Source: Buddleja alternifolia (lineage: Eukaryota > Streptophyta > Magnoliopsida > Lamiales > Scrophulariaceae). Taken from it: a stretch of 64,000 bases of DNA. The notes under the pieces were generated by a model that saw only the letters and a list, made by a program, of their open reading frames with translations, was not told where the DNA came from and made no database searches. Positions 11,960-23,068 of the stretch are shown one piece after another; within the stretch, counting starts at the first letter, position 1, and every line of letters begins with the position of its first letter. A program made the position numbers and the translations under genes. The DNA is taken from positions 15,984,708 to 16,048,707 of the forward strand of contig CM033391.1 of the NCBI GenBank assembly GCA_019426215.1. The letters run 5' to 3'.

Positions 11960-14600
11960 GGTATCTAATATTCATCTTTTCCAGGTGTCGCTCTAGCACT
12001 GCCTGTATAGTGGCTTGGTCAATGGGTCAGCAACGTTATTTGCTGAATTTATTCTCTGCACGGCGATGTCACCTCTTCTAACAATCTCTCTAGTGATGAT
12101 ATCTTCTCTCATATGTTTGGAATTATTGTGAGACTTAGGTTCCTTGACTTGCGCGATGGCTCCATTATTGTCACAGTAAAGTGGCAATGGGAGCTCCATG
12201 CTAGGAACCACTTGAAGTTTAGCCACAAGATTCTTTATCTAAACAGCCTCCTTAGAGGCCTCTGAGGCAGCCACATACTCAGCTTTGGTGGTCGAATCAA
12301 CAGTTGTGCTCTGTTTAGAACTTTTCCAAGTCACTGCTCTACCATTTAAAGCAAATACAAACTTTGATGTAGATTTGCAGTCATCGACGTCTGACTGAAA
12401 GTCAGAGTCGGCGTAACCTTAGACCTTTTGTTCCCTATCTCCATATGTCAAACACATATCCTTAGTTCTTCTCAAGTACTTAAGGATACATTTTACAGCG
12501 ATCCAATGCTTTTGCCCTGGGTTAGCTTAAAACCTAAACCACGCTCAGAGCATAGGCAATATCCAGTCTTGTGCATAACATAGCATACATGAGACTTCCT
12601 ATAACAGATATATAGGGGACTCCATTCATTCTCTTTCGATCATCCTCATTTTGAGGAATCATCGATTTTGAGAGATGGAGTCCATGTCTCATGGGCAAGA
12701 GGCCTCTTTTAGAATCTTCCATTTTGAATCTTTTCAGAACCTTTTCTAAATAAAGGGCTTGGGAGAGCCCCATTTTCCTATTCGCTCTATCGCTATAGAT
12801 GTTTGCCTCTCCTAAATCTTTCATGGAGAACATTCTTAAGAGCCATACTTTGACTGATGTCAATAGGCATATATCATTTCCTATCAGTAGAATGTCGTCT
12901 ACGTATAAGACCAGAAATGATATTTTACTCCCATTGGTTTTCTTGTAAACGCATCGTTCATTTTCGTTCTTGATGAAGCCATAGTTTTGAACTTCTTCAT
13001 CAAAATGAAGATTCCATTTTTGCGATGCTTGTTTAAAGTCCATAAATTGATCTATTCAATTTACACACCTTATGAGAATCTTTATTGGATACGAAACCTT
13101 TGGGTTGTTCCATATAGATGTCCTTCTCGAGGAACCATTTAAAAACGTGGTCTTCACGTCCATTGGCCAGATCTCATAATTTAGGTGTGTGGCTATTGCA
13201 AGAAGAATCCTGATGGATTTGATCATTGCTACTGGGGAGAAGCTTTCCTCATAGTCAATGCCCTCCTTTTTACTATATATCCCTTCTACACAAGCCTAGC
13301 TTTATAGGTATCCACTTTGCCATCCGGACCAATCTTTCTCTTGTAAATCCATTTGCAACCTATTAGTGCAATGCCCTTAGGGTGGTCTACTAGAGTTCAG
13401 ACTTGATTCGAATACATCGAATCCATCTCTGTCTTCATAGCCTCAAGCCATTTCGCAGAATCTATGTCCACCATTGCATGTTTAAAAGTAGAGGGTTTAT
13501 CTCCATAGTTTTCTTCCGCTACGGCTTACAAATTATGCCCTCCTTATAGCAGATAACCATATCTCTCAGGCGGTTGAGATACTCTACTCAATCTACGTGA
13601 TGGCAGTTGCTGTTGGGTAGGTTTATTTTGAGTCTCTTGAACAGAGGGCTCTAAAGGGGTTTCGTTTTGTTCTTCCAGAACAATATTTCTTCCTGAACCA
13701 CCTTCTCGAACGAACTCATCTTCAAGAAAGTAAGCATATAGTGCCACAATAACTCTTTGCCCATCGTGCAGGTAGAAGAAGTATCCCATAGAATCCTCTG
13801 GAAAAACAGCGAATCGACCTTTTAAAGATCTATTTTTCAATTTCTCCATCTTTGTCTTTTTCACATAGGCTGGATAACCCATATCCTAATGCATTTAAAA
13901 CTTGGCGTCTTTCCACTCCATATCTCATAAGGAGTTTTAGAAACATACCTAGATGGACACCTGTTCAAGATATGGGTTGCAGCAAGCAATACATGTCCCC
14001 ACAACGATATGGGAAGGTCCGCGTAGCTAAGCATCGATTGAACCATATCCAATAGTGTTTTATTTCAGTGCTCCGCTACCCCTTTAAGTTGTGGAGTCGC
14101 ATGATGGAGTCAATTGTAATACAATTCCATGTTCAATTAAGAACTCACCAAATTCAGCACTCAAGTATTTTCCAACTCGATCAGATCATAATGTTTTGAT
14201 ACGTTTGCCAGTTTGGTTTTCAACTAAGTCCTTGAATTCTTTGAACCATTCAATGGATTCAGAGTTATGCTTCATTAAGTATACGAGACCATACCGATGT
14301 CATCAGTAAACGTTATAAAGTATTGATAACCTCTGCGAGCCATTTCACTGAAAGGCCCACAAACATCAGTATGTATTAAACCAAGGACTTCACTAGCTCG
14401 TTCAAAATGCCCCGTGAAGGGTGACCTAGTCATTTTACCTTTGAGACAAGATTCGCAAGTGGGAAATGGGGGCGATCCTAATGTGCTTATTAGACCATCT
14501 TTCTCAAGCTTGAGAATTTTGTACTCTCCAGCGTGACCTAGTCTTAAATGCCAGATGAGTCTTTGGTTTGTCCCAGACATACCTCATTTCTTGGTGATTG
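11960..14600 (-). pseudogene. Copia A pol remnant (integrase, reverse transcriptase, RNase H)
   Basis: Read on the minus strand, fragments follow Ty1/copia order. At 14580-14275 is the GAG-pre-integrase zinc region (HLRLGHAGE, CESCLKGKM) and the start of the integrase core (LIHTDVCGPF). At 14052-13544 is the integrase C-terminal part (NRCPSRYVSKTPYEIW) and linker. At 13043-12534 is reverse transcriptase with YVDDILLIG. At 12226-11993 is the end of RNase H (ADPLTKP). Many stops and frameshifts separate these pieces, so no product is expected. The closest relatives in memory are TNT1-type elements. The copia B pol at 37690-38982 is a related sequence. Confidence 0.85.
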
Positions 14601-14879
14601 TATTCGCAATACATCTATTTTGGACATTTAAGTAGTATAAACTATTTAGTAAAGATGTAAAGCCAACAAATTTATTTCTAAAATAAATATTGCAAACATT
14701 GTTCATAAAACAAAAATCGTATCCAAGTCTAACTAAAATGAGAATAGAACAAATATTTTTAAGCCCATTGGGCAAAACAACACAATCATCCAAAATAATT
14801 AAATGTCCTGTAGATAAAACTAAGAAGTGGATCCTATGTGAGTGGCTACCACACTATGTCCGCTGCTAACATGGATCAT

Positions 14880-15830
14880 CACTTTCTTGCTCCTTGAGCC
14901 TTCTACTTCTTTTCAGATCCTATTTCAAAACATAGACATGAGCACTAGCTCCAGAGTCTAGAATCTATGAAGTGGAGAATACAGTCATAGAACAATTAGT
15001 TTCTAAAATATTAGGTTCCCTACCTGTAGAAACATCAGCCTTTAGCTTCGAGCAGTCACGCTTTCAGTGACCAGCCTCTTTATAGTAAAGGCAAATCTCT
15101 GACTTCTTTAGTCCATACCCTTTGTACTTATAAACCTTGACAGCCTTTCCTTTTCATATGTTTCCCTCAGCCTTCAATGCTCCCTTTCGCTTCTTGCCTC
15201 TCTTCCTTTTATAAAAGCTCGAAGTTCCTCCAGTGATGGAGATGGCTAGAGCCGACTCTTTTCCCTTTGGATTCATTTGGCCCTGGGCACTAATCAGTTT
15301 CTTCATCAGCCTAGATAGAGTATATTCGATTTCATTCATATTAAAGTTCACTATGAACTGGGAAAAAGAGCTAGGGAGTTATTGTAGGATCAGATCAGTC
15401 TGAAGGTGAATATCCATGAAGAAATCGAGAGATTCCAATCTCACAATCATGGAAATCATTTTTGAGCAAGTGGTCTCTCACTTTCTCTCCTTCTCCCATA
15501 TTTGCTCTGAAGAGTTCTCTCGAAATCCCATATCGAGCAGTTCTATTGTGCTCTCTATAAAGCTCCTTGAGATGCAACATAATCGACCTCGAGTCATCCA
15601 TGTTCTTGTGGGATCATTGCAGTTCATTATTCATGGAGCCGAGCATTTAAGCGTTAACACGAATGTCGTCCTTGCACCAAGTGTCATAGGCCTCTCATGC
15701 ATTATCCTCAGCATCTTGAACTGGGGCAGCAGGCTTATCGGCTTCGAGTACATAGCAGAGAGACTTAGATTTAGGACAATCCTTAAGTTCCTGAGCCAAT
15801 CAGTGTAATTTGGTCCAGCGAGGATTTTTT
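14880..15830 (-). pseudogene. Copia A gag and protease-region remnant
   Basis: On the minus strand 15830-15395 encodes gag pieces (YVLEADKPAAP, then LHLKELYREHNRTARY), and 15351-15154 encodes a gag C-terminal basic region (KRKRGKKRKG). A degenerate zinc knuckle follows near 15075: CLYYKEAGH is followed by a stop, and its second cysteine is replaced. Several stops interrupt the frame. The + strand frame at 15416-15808 is antisense to this gag and is not a gene. Confidence 0.75.
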
Positions 15831-16395
15831 TTCAAGCAATGTAGAAAGCGGGTTGCTAATCATTTTGAGAGAGATAAATTAATAACTACATAAAATAAAG
15901 AAAGATCCAATTCAGTTATTATGTTGTATACCAAGTAAAATAAACAGGACTTTAAATTTTCACTTAGGCACTGCAATATTCAGAAATCTCATTGGAAAGA
16001 TTTCCTAGTGAGTGATTGTTGAGTTCTTTAATAAATCCGATAAGTTACAATCCTTTAACGATATATGGCTCACTAAATTTATTAAAATGGAATCCTTGCC
16101 AGCACTGTCAAAGATGTGATTCAATCTTTAGTTTGGCTCATATATCCCGCAACCCTTTAATGATATATAGGTTGTGACTATCTGAACTTGGGTCCATCAA
16201 CTTCTATCAATCTAACAATTGAGTTCTACCTTGCAACCCTCAGTCGATATATGGGGTGAAATTTGTTTCGATTAATGGCATCAAATGCACTTAGAAAATT
16301 TAAATAAATGTCACGATGCATAACCCCCACTCACTGGGAAGAAATTATGCACTTAGACATTAATTTAATTCTCCTAAGTTTGATGGAGAGCCGAG
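15831..16395 (-). other. Copia A 5' leader, gag-proximal part
   Basis: Non-coding sequence between gag and the inserted gypsy-like element. It contains three spaced copies of a phrase ending GATATATGG or GATATATAGG (near 16060, 16165 and 16240), suggesting old internal duplication. The leader resumes beyond the insertion at 24689. Confidence 0.6.
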
Positions 16396-16629
16396 TGACA
16401 CGACAAATTCCTAGCAAGAGAACTAGATCGTGTAAGTAGTAAAGTGGATGTTCAAGTCCGGGGTTATCATATCCGCAAGGACAACTATAATCTAAGTACC
16501 AAGACTACTGTATTACCCAATTCTAAGTTAGATCGGTCGATAAAAGGTTTGATTTAAACTAATTTAACTAAGTCAAACACTAAAATAAGTTATAACCAAA
16601 TAAGTGGAAGAAACGATAGAAGAGAAGCG

Positions 16630-18782
16630 ATTAATGTAAGGATCGGTATGCCCCCACAAGCGATGCCGGCGCAACGGAAGAAATAAAGTATATAAAACAC
16701 ATATATATCAGCATCCCAAGCTAGGGGGTCAAAGTAATGCACAACAAAAACTAATACGAGTAAAGGGGTTTTAAACCGATTACAAGATTTGGGGTTTTAT
16801 TAAAGTGAGGGTGTAAAACCACAACACAAGGAAAACCACACCAAAAACTTTGGCTCTCATTTTCGAATCCTCACCTCAACATGGAGGGGTTCGAATCAAA
16901 CCATCATAAGCTCCTAAAGAAAGAAGCCTCTACAAGGACACACCTCAAGTAAGTTCATACCTTAAGCAAAAGATTGACTAGATATATGCTCTAAGGAAAT
17001 GGAGTCTATGTAGTGAAAGGTGGAAGACAAGAAGAGTTACTAAAAGAAATATCTATGGAAGATAATCTTTTACAACTAATCTTCAAGAAGAAGTTCTATA
17101 GAAGAAAGTCTTCAAGAATCACAAGAGAAGCTAGAAAAATCTAGAGATGAAGAACTAAGCTCTAAGCTTTTTTTTTCTTTTTAAGTTTTCATCAAGTTCT
17201 AAATGAGAGCAAGAACACCTTCTTTTATAGCCAACAATTTTCGGCCATATGGTGTTAGGTGGAGTAGAAGACTTGTTTTTCTTCACCTACCACCTCATTC
17301 TCACCTACCATTCCATTCTCAACTACCACCACATGTGTAAGAAAATATTTTTCATTTTCTTCTTCATTTAAAAAACATTACAAGTCAAACTTTGACTAGC
17401 TTTGAATTTCACTCTTGTGATTTCATTTAATTAAGTCCAACTTAATTAAAATGACTCCCAAGTCTTTCAAGACTTGTTAATTAAATAATCTTCATGATTA
17501 ATTAATAGTAAAATTAGTAGCTTAAATAAATTCCCGGATAATAATAATTTCCGTTAATGATTAATCTCCAAGATTAATTAATAGAGAAATTATTTTCCCA
17601 AGCCTACTAATTAAAATGTCTTCCACTTAATCAATTAATCTCATTAATCAATTTCACTTTAATCCTAAATCGGATTAATATTCACATAGTAATTGAACTT
17701 TCTTGAGTAAGTGTGTAACCCCATTGTAGGTTCGTTCATGTACTAGTAGTAGGAACACAACCTCGTTGTGCCTTTACAATTTTCATTGCTAGATTTAATT
17801 ACTTCAACTATTTTAATCCGACCAAGAATTAATTACCGATTAATTCATGGTTCCTACAAATCAAGGTTAGTACTAACCACGCGCCAAGAAGACTTAGCCA
17901 TGAACGATTATTAGGTGACCTTTCCGCATTACGATTTTCGCATAAGTAAAATCCTTCCATCAAATATCCCGATCGAATCTAGGACTTGGATGTCAGTCGA
18001 AATCCCAGTAACTCGATTCTATGTATATCGATCTAAGTGACATTGACCAATTTATCAATCGAGCGAGGAAACACTGCGCCTCCTTATTGATACTACTCCG
18101 GCCTGAGGTTCCCATGGTCAATACACTGTGAAGTACATAGGATATGCGCCGATGCTAATGATCAGTGACGGATTCTCTATTGGCACTCACGTGCCTCCGT
18201 ACATAACCAGACTGGACCCAATATGCCCCACTTTATGACTCACCTGGAATCGTGTGACAAATCTCAGTACAGTGGGCGATGCACGAGACGACCAATGGTG
18301 CCTCAAGTCATGAGGACCAATCTTATGCCTACGTAACCGAGGAGATTCCAAATTCGACATTGACTCCAATATGGAATCTCGGCGGGGTTGTTCAGTTTAT
18401 TCGATCCCAACGAGAACCCACATACATGCACTGATGTACACCGTATTAGTATCCATGGAATAGGATACACTCTCCAAGAGTGTGCATTGTACGTGCAAGT
18501 CTTTACAAGTCATTGATATCCCTATCTCAATGATTCTATGACTTGGAACATTTTTAAGACCACAACCTTAGAGACGTATTCCATGATTGGCATCCCCGAT
18601 ACCAAACACATCTCATAGCTTAAGAGTGATCTAGGGGAATTTATCTAATTGCATAGAATGATAAGATAAAGAAGAAAATGCCATTTATTAAATTACTTGA
18701 CAAGATACAATATAAGACTGTTTAAAGAGTCGGCTACTACGCCCTACAAATGGCGCACCGGGCACCTAACTCTTTCAATTAA
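16630..18782 (-). mobile_element. Nested solo LTR with ATTAA target duplication
   Basis: The other LTR of the host element reads GCGATTAAGGCACATGG without interruption; here 2143 bp (16635-18777) interrupt it, flanked by ATTAA on both sides (16630-16634 and 18778-18782). The insert starts TGTAAGG and ends CTCTTTCA, that is TG...CA, so it is a solo LTR left by recombination between two LTRs. A TATA box (CTATAAAAG) near 17230 on the minus strand fits minus orientation. No internal region or PBS is present. Its superfamily is not established. Confidence 0.9.
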
Positions 18783-19610
18783 GGCACATGGTTCAACCAT
18801 TTATGTATTTCGATTGTGATTAAGGTTCTATTGGATTATTAGATGGATTTAGCCAAGGCGAAATTCCCTAACATACGTACTACCCAATCTCTTGGCATAG
18901 CAACCCTACCTTAGTTAACGGTTTACTATATATCTCTATATGAAAATCCATCATAACAAAGATGCATTTAAGGTCTAAGAATTCCCCATGTGAATGGAAA
19001 ACCACCTAAAGAAACCGAGTCTATCTCTAGTCGGTTTAACTATAGGGTATTCAATGTTTATATCTTCCCTAGGTTATTATCTCTCGATCTCTAACCTAGG
19101 CATTTTATCGAACACTTGGTGATCAAACAAGCAAAGCATTGAGCTCAACTATTGAATACATATCCAAAACCAACATTAATCCAATAAATACCAAAACAAC
19201 AACAATCAAAATAACATAAACGGCCTAGCCACGACCTTAATCAAATGTGTTTAGCTCATGTTCATGTCACAAATATGGATTTGAATCATACAAGTCAAAC
19301 GGCCTAGCCACGGCCTTAATCAAATGTGTTTAGCTCATGTTCATGTCACAAATATGGATTTGAATCATACAAGTCATTGTAAAGAGTTGGACAAGTTTAT
19401 GAAATAAAGATATAACAACTCCCGAATAACCGTGATGAAGTGGATCCCTCGATGAAATCTCCGTTGTCTTGCGAATCCGGGCTTTCAAAGAGATGTTGTG
19501 GCCTTCTATCTTCTCTCCAAGGTGTTTCTCTCCTATTTTTCTTGTTTGACAGCTCTCAAGTGTATTTAGAGTGTATTTAGGGCTTATTTTCGTCCAAATG
19601 ACTTGATGGT

Positions 19611-19675
19611 CTATTTATAGGCCAAGTCAACCGCCTTGAACGCCGCGGCGTTCGTGAGTGAACGCCTCGGCGTTC
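19611..19675 (-). promoter_or_regulatory. Gypsy-like LTR core promoter with CpG-rich palindromes
   Basis: The minus-strand TATA box (19620-19611) is preceded, 18-55 bases upstream, by a perfect 16-bp palindrome GAACGCCGCGGCGTTC (19638-19653) and a near-perfect second one (19660-19675). The other LTR has the same arrangement with three such units (24084-24149) upstream of its TATA box (24066-24057). The placement suggests transcription factor sites; this is inference. Confidence 0.5.
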
Positions 19676-20215
19676 ATCCCCTGCTGCTCCGGCCAGGTTT
19701 GGTAAAATATGTATAACTTTCTCAATCGATGTCGGAATAAATTGATTCAAGTTGCTATAGAATCCTAAAACAAAGCTCTACAACTTTCAAGAAGACACCA
19801 AATCCAAAATCAAACGTTAAAGATGATAAAATTGTCTCACAAGTCACTGAATGAGAAAACTCCATCGTAAGACGTCTCTTCCCATGACATTTTCACCTCC
19901 TTCCCTACATATCTGATCTTTGTCTTCAACATAAGAAATGTACCTTTGCCTCTTATATTTCCATTGGTATACGAAGTGTGTAATTTGGACATGGGTAGAG
20001 AAATCTATTCCATAAACCCTAGCACTGCGCTGACAGTTTGTATCTTGATGCATGATTTACCTTCAATCCATGTTCTTTTCCTCCAAATGTTATGTTATTC
20101 TATAAAATATGAGAAAAAAAAGGGTCAAAGTATCATATGTGATCAAATTATCAAGGAAACAATCAAAACTAAGTCGATAAACGGGGGAAAACTAGTGTAA
20201 AAATAACATATATCA

Positions 20216-20235
20216 ACTACCCCCAAACTTAGCTT
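20216..20235 (-). other. Polypurine tract of the gypsy-like element
   Basis: The minus strand reads AAGCTAAGTTTGGGGGTAGT immediately before the 3' LTR start TGATATATG. This is the plus-strand priming site position. Confidence 0.75.
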
Positions 20236-21772
20236 TGATCGTCCTTGATCAAATACAATCAAGCACACACATGAAGATTGAAATTTTCATTTGCCAATTC
20301 ATACACATAAGAGCAAGCATTATACCTTCAAAAACGATTATGAAAAGCTATACGATGCTTTGAACATTCAACAATTTGAAAACCTCACAAAATCTTAGTT
20401 TCCATCCCTAAATCACGAACTCCCACGCCTATGTTCATGTCAAGAGCATACTTTAGACAAGATTATGCAAATCAATTGGAAAGTAAAGACATTGAAACAA
20501 TTCAACATTCGTTAACCCATCGGTGTGTATAAAGTGCAAAAGTCACAATCAAAAGGTCTTTCCGGCTTGTAACGTAAGGCTAGGTGATGGCTAGGACCGG
20601 AAAATATGGATAAAGTGACTAAGTCAAGAGAGCCTACAACTCAAAATCATCAATCTATAATCGCAAATAGACTACAAAAACTTTCACAACTTATCACTTA
20701 TCCCTTTTTCACTCTCTTTTGCCTTTCAACTTACAGCCCCCAAACTTGTTTCTTTTCATGTCGGGTTGTACACAGAATTCCAAGCCAAATGATCCAATTG
20801 AGTGCCCAGATTCAAGCCTAGTCGAGAGCACAATTTTTTTTTCATATATATCTCTCTCTCGACTATTTAGCCCATTGCTCAAGTTTTCATTTCATCCCCT
20901 TTTTTACATAATACTTCAAACCTCAAAAATCCCAACATAGCCAAAACATCACTATCTAACTCATATTCATTCAAATCAAAACAAGGTGACTACCCATATT
21001 CAAGTCAAATGATATGAAGTTCTAAACTCTCTTGATTGGGTGCAAGACATTATTTTATTTTATTTTAGGCTAGAAGGTGGTTGTCATGGCTTATGAAAGA
21101 AAGACGAATGGTGGTTTCTAGTGTGCTTAGCACACTCCATTCTTATCAATACGGCTCAAATTAAGGTCTAGAGATTATGCAATATAGAGAAAGCCAAAAT
21201 GTAAGGCTAAAGACAATGAAAGATGGCCTAAATCATTTTATGACTTCACAACATTAATACACACTTCAAAATCAACAAAATTGAAAGTTCAACGCTTTAA
21301 ATCCTCAAAAAAAATTCACATAAGCATGACTAAAAAGGGCTTTCAAGTCACAACATATGACATGTCAGATAAGGGTCTTTGACCTTGAGAGAGTAGAGAT
21401 ATTCAAACGCATTATGCTCTTATGCAAAGGTGCACCAATTCATGAATTCAAAATCAACAAGGTTATACCCCTAAACTTAAATTAAACATTGTCCTCAATG
21501 TTCATGAAATAAATGCAAGGTGAGAGGGATAAGCGATACAACCCTGAAATGGAGAGAAATGGAGGGAGCACGGTGGTGGGCTTATATCCCAGGATTAAAC
21601 CGTGATCAAAACCTGAATGAGAGAAAACTCAAAGGGAACCATATCAAAACGAGTCAAGTGGGAGGAAAACAAGACAAATGCACAAAAGAAAAGAAAGAAA
21701 GCAATAAAAGAAACTTGGGTTGCCTCCCAAGAAGCGCTTGTTTAATGTCATTAGCTCGACTCCTTGCATTGC
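20236..21772 (-). other. 3' non-coding interior of the gypsy-like element
   Basis: No pol coding is found over this stretch. On the minus strand at about 21759-21712 there is a phrase containing ACAAGCGCTTCTTGGGAGG that I recall as common downstream of the coding region in plant Athila/Tat-type elements. The rest is AT-rich and non-coding. Confidence 0.55.
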
Positions 21773-22957
21773 TCATGGTGGATTGTAAGGAGCAATGCCA
21801 ACTTTGTAGGGACGAGTTTTTTTATGCTTTTTCCAATTGTGTAATGGCATATCCCCTCCAATCTTTATCATAAGACCTGGAATAATCAAAAGTGAGCACA
21901 AATTCTCTTTTATAAATATGTAATTGAAATGCAAAGAGTGGAGTGTAAATTCTAGAGGAGGGGAATCATCAATTGATGGATACAATTGGTGTGTGACTGT
22001 CTCAAAATCCCCTAGTCTTGTCGGTTGGAATCTCAATGATGGAATCTCCAAGTGATTTATATATCCTTTGATCTCCTCACTTTTATCTGTAGTATCACTT
22101 GATTTCATGGTGTATGTCGTGAATGAATCATTGAGGTTGCATACTTTGACTTGACCATCTTCCACTATATCCCTCCGGTGATTGATGGACTCCCTTAAGA
22201 ATTCAAGGGATATGATGGTAGGTGGCATTGGGTTCTTGAAGATTTCTAATGTTCTTTCTTGGCCATGTCGTGAAATGGATTTAAAAATCTCTTTCTTCAT
22301 TCGTGTATGCTCAGTTGTTTTTGCCTCTATTTTGACACACATGGATTCGGGAGGTGGTTCTTCTTCAGTGATAGGATGTAGACATTGCAGTTCTAAATCA
22401 AAACCTTGTTCAACTTCTGTATTGAGGGATGCCTCATTCTCTTTGGTTCTGCTCTCCATGGTGCAAGGCGCTCTCTCCTTCCATAAGTTGACTGCTTGAT
22501 TTACTAGTCTTGCCACTTTCTTTCTACGAGCTTCTGACTCCTTTGAAAGAACTTCTTCCTCCTTTCTCAAAGCTTCTGTGCTTGCATGAAATCTATTCAG
22601 CAAGTCCTCAATATTAGACATTGTCTCTAGCTCCTGTTTATGGAAGCTATCATGTGGTTGGTAAGGAAAACCACTGACATGGTCAAATCCTGATGAAAAT
22701 ATCATTGCATCATTGTTGTAACTCCATGTTGAGTTCGGATGATTTATCCAACCGGGATGTATCATGTTATTTTGACATGTTGAGCTTAGATGATTTATCC
22801 AACCGGGATGTATCATGTTATTTTGATATGTTGAGCTCGGATGATTTATCCAACCGGGATGGCAGGTGGGCTCATAGGGTTCTATTTGCATTGGGCTTGA
22901 TGTGGTTATTGATGAATCCATAGCCTGCCATGGCGATTGAAAGTTATAAGCACTCAT
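21773..22957 (-). CDS. Gag-pol remnant ORF of the non-autonomous gypsy-like element (394 aa)
   Basis: A single open frame of 394 codons begins about 90 bases downstream of the tRNA-Asp primer site, where gag is expected. Residues about 30-80 hold three copies of a 17-residue repeat (HPGWINHPSSTYQNNMI and variants), encoded by 51-bp DNA repeats at about 22735-22862. A charged helical segment (residues about 130-170, ALRKEEEVLSKESEARRKK) may form a coiled coil. Near the C-terminus, PSIDDSPPLEFTLHSLHF resembles the linker between protease and reverse transcriptase of Tat/Athila polyproteins, hinting that the frame is a gag-pol with a large internal deletion. There is no zinc knuckle or catalytic domain. 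An intact frame despite LTR ageing suggests it may be translated; its function is unknown. Confidence 0.6.
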   Translation of the reverse strand: MSAYNFQSPWQAMDSSITTSSPMQIEPYEPTCHPGWINHPSSTYQNNMIHPGWINHLSSTCQNNMIHPGWINHPNSTWSYNNDAMIFSSGFDHVSGFPYQPHDSFHKQELETMSNIEDLLNRFHASTEALRKEEEVLSKESEARRKKVARLVNQAVNLWKERAPCTMESRTKENEASLNTEVEQGFDLELQCLHPITEEEPPPESMCVKIEAKTTEHTRMKKEIFKSISRHGQERTLEIFKNPMPPTIISLEFLRESINHRRDIVEDGQVKVCNLNDSFTTYTMKSSDTTDKSEEIKGYINHLEIPSLRFQPTRLGDFETVTHQLYPSIDDSPPLEFTLHSLHFNYIFIKENLCSLLIIPGLMIKIGGDMPLHNWKKHKKTRPYKVGIAPYNPP

Positions 22958-23044
22958 ATCTTCAAGAACTAGAAATAGACAAAATAAAAAATTGACTTAA
23001 GCTCGGAACGAATAAGAGAATCTCAATATTAGATACCATAGTTG

Positions 23045-23062
23045 TCCCCGGCAACGGCACCA
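23045..23062 (-). other. Primer binding site, tRNA-Asp type
   Basis: The minus strand reads TGGTGCCGTTGCCGGGGA six bases after the 5' LTR end. The plant tRNA-Asp 3' end is complementary to this with one mismatch. It sets the orientation of the element as minus. Confidence 0.85.
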
Positions 23063-23068
23063 AAAACT

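Larger units (their letters stand above)
16396..20215 (-). repeat. 3' LTR of the gypsy-like element, split by a solo LTR
   Basis: Minus-strand 3' LTR, about 1672 bp once the nested solo LTR and its duplicated ATTAA are removed. It carries an 80-bp tandem duplication (about 19221-19374) that the other LTR lacks, and lacks about 28 bp next to the CpG palindromes that the other LTR has. A TATA box (CTATAAATAG on the minus strand) lies at 19620-19611. Confidence 0.85.

Noticed and set aside
15416..15808. 130-codon + strand frame
   Set aside because: Antisense to the decayed copia A gag.
21520..21873. 117-codon + strand frame
   Set aside because: Antisense to the 3' non-coding part of the gypsy-like element, with no recognisable domain.
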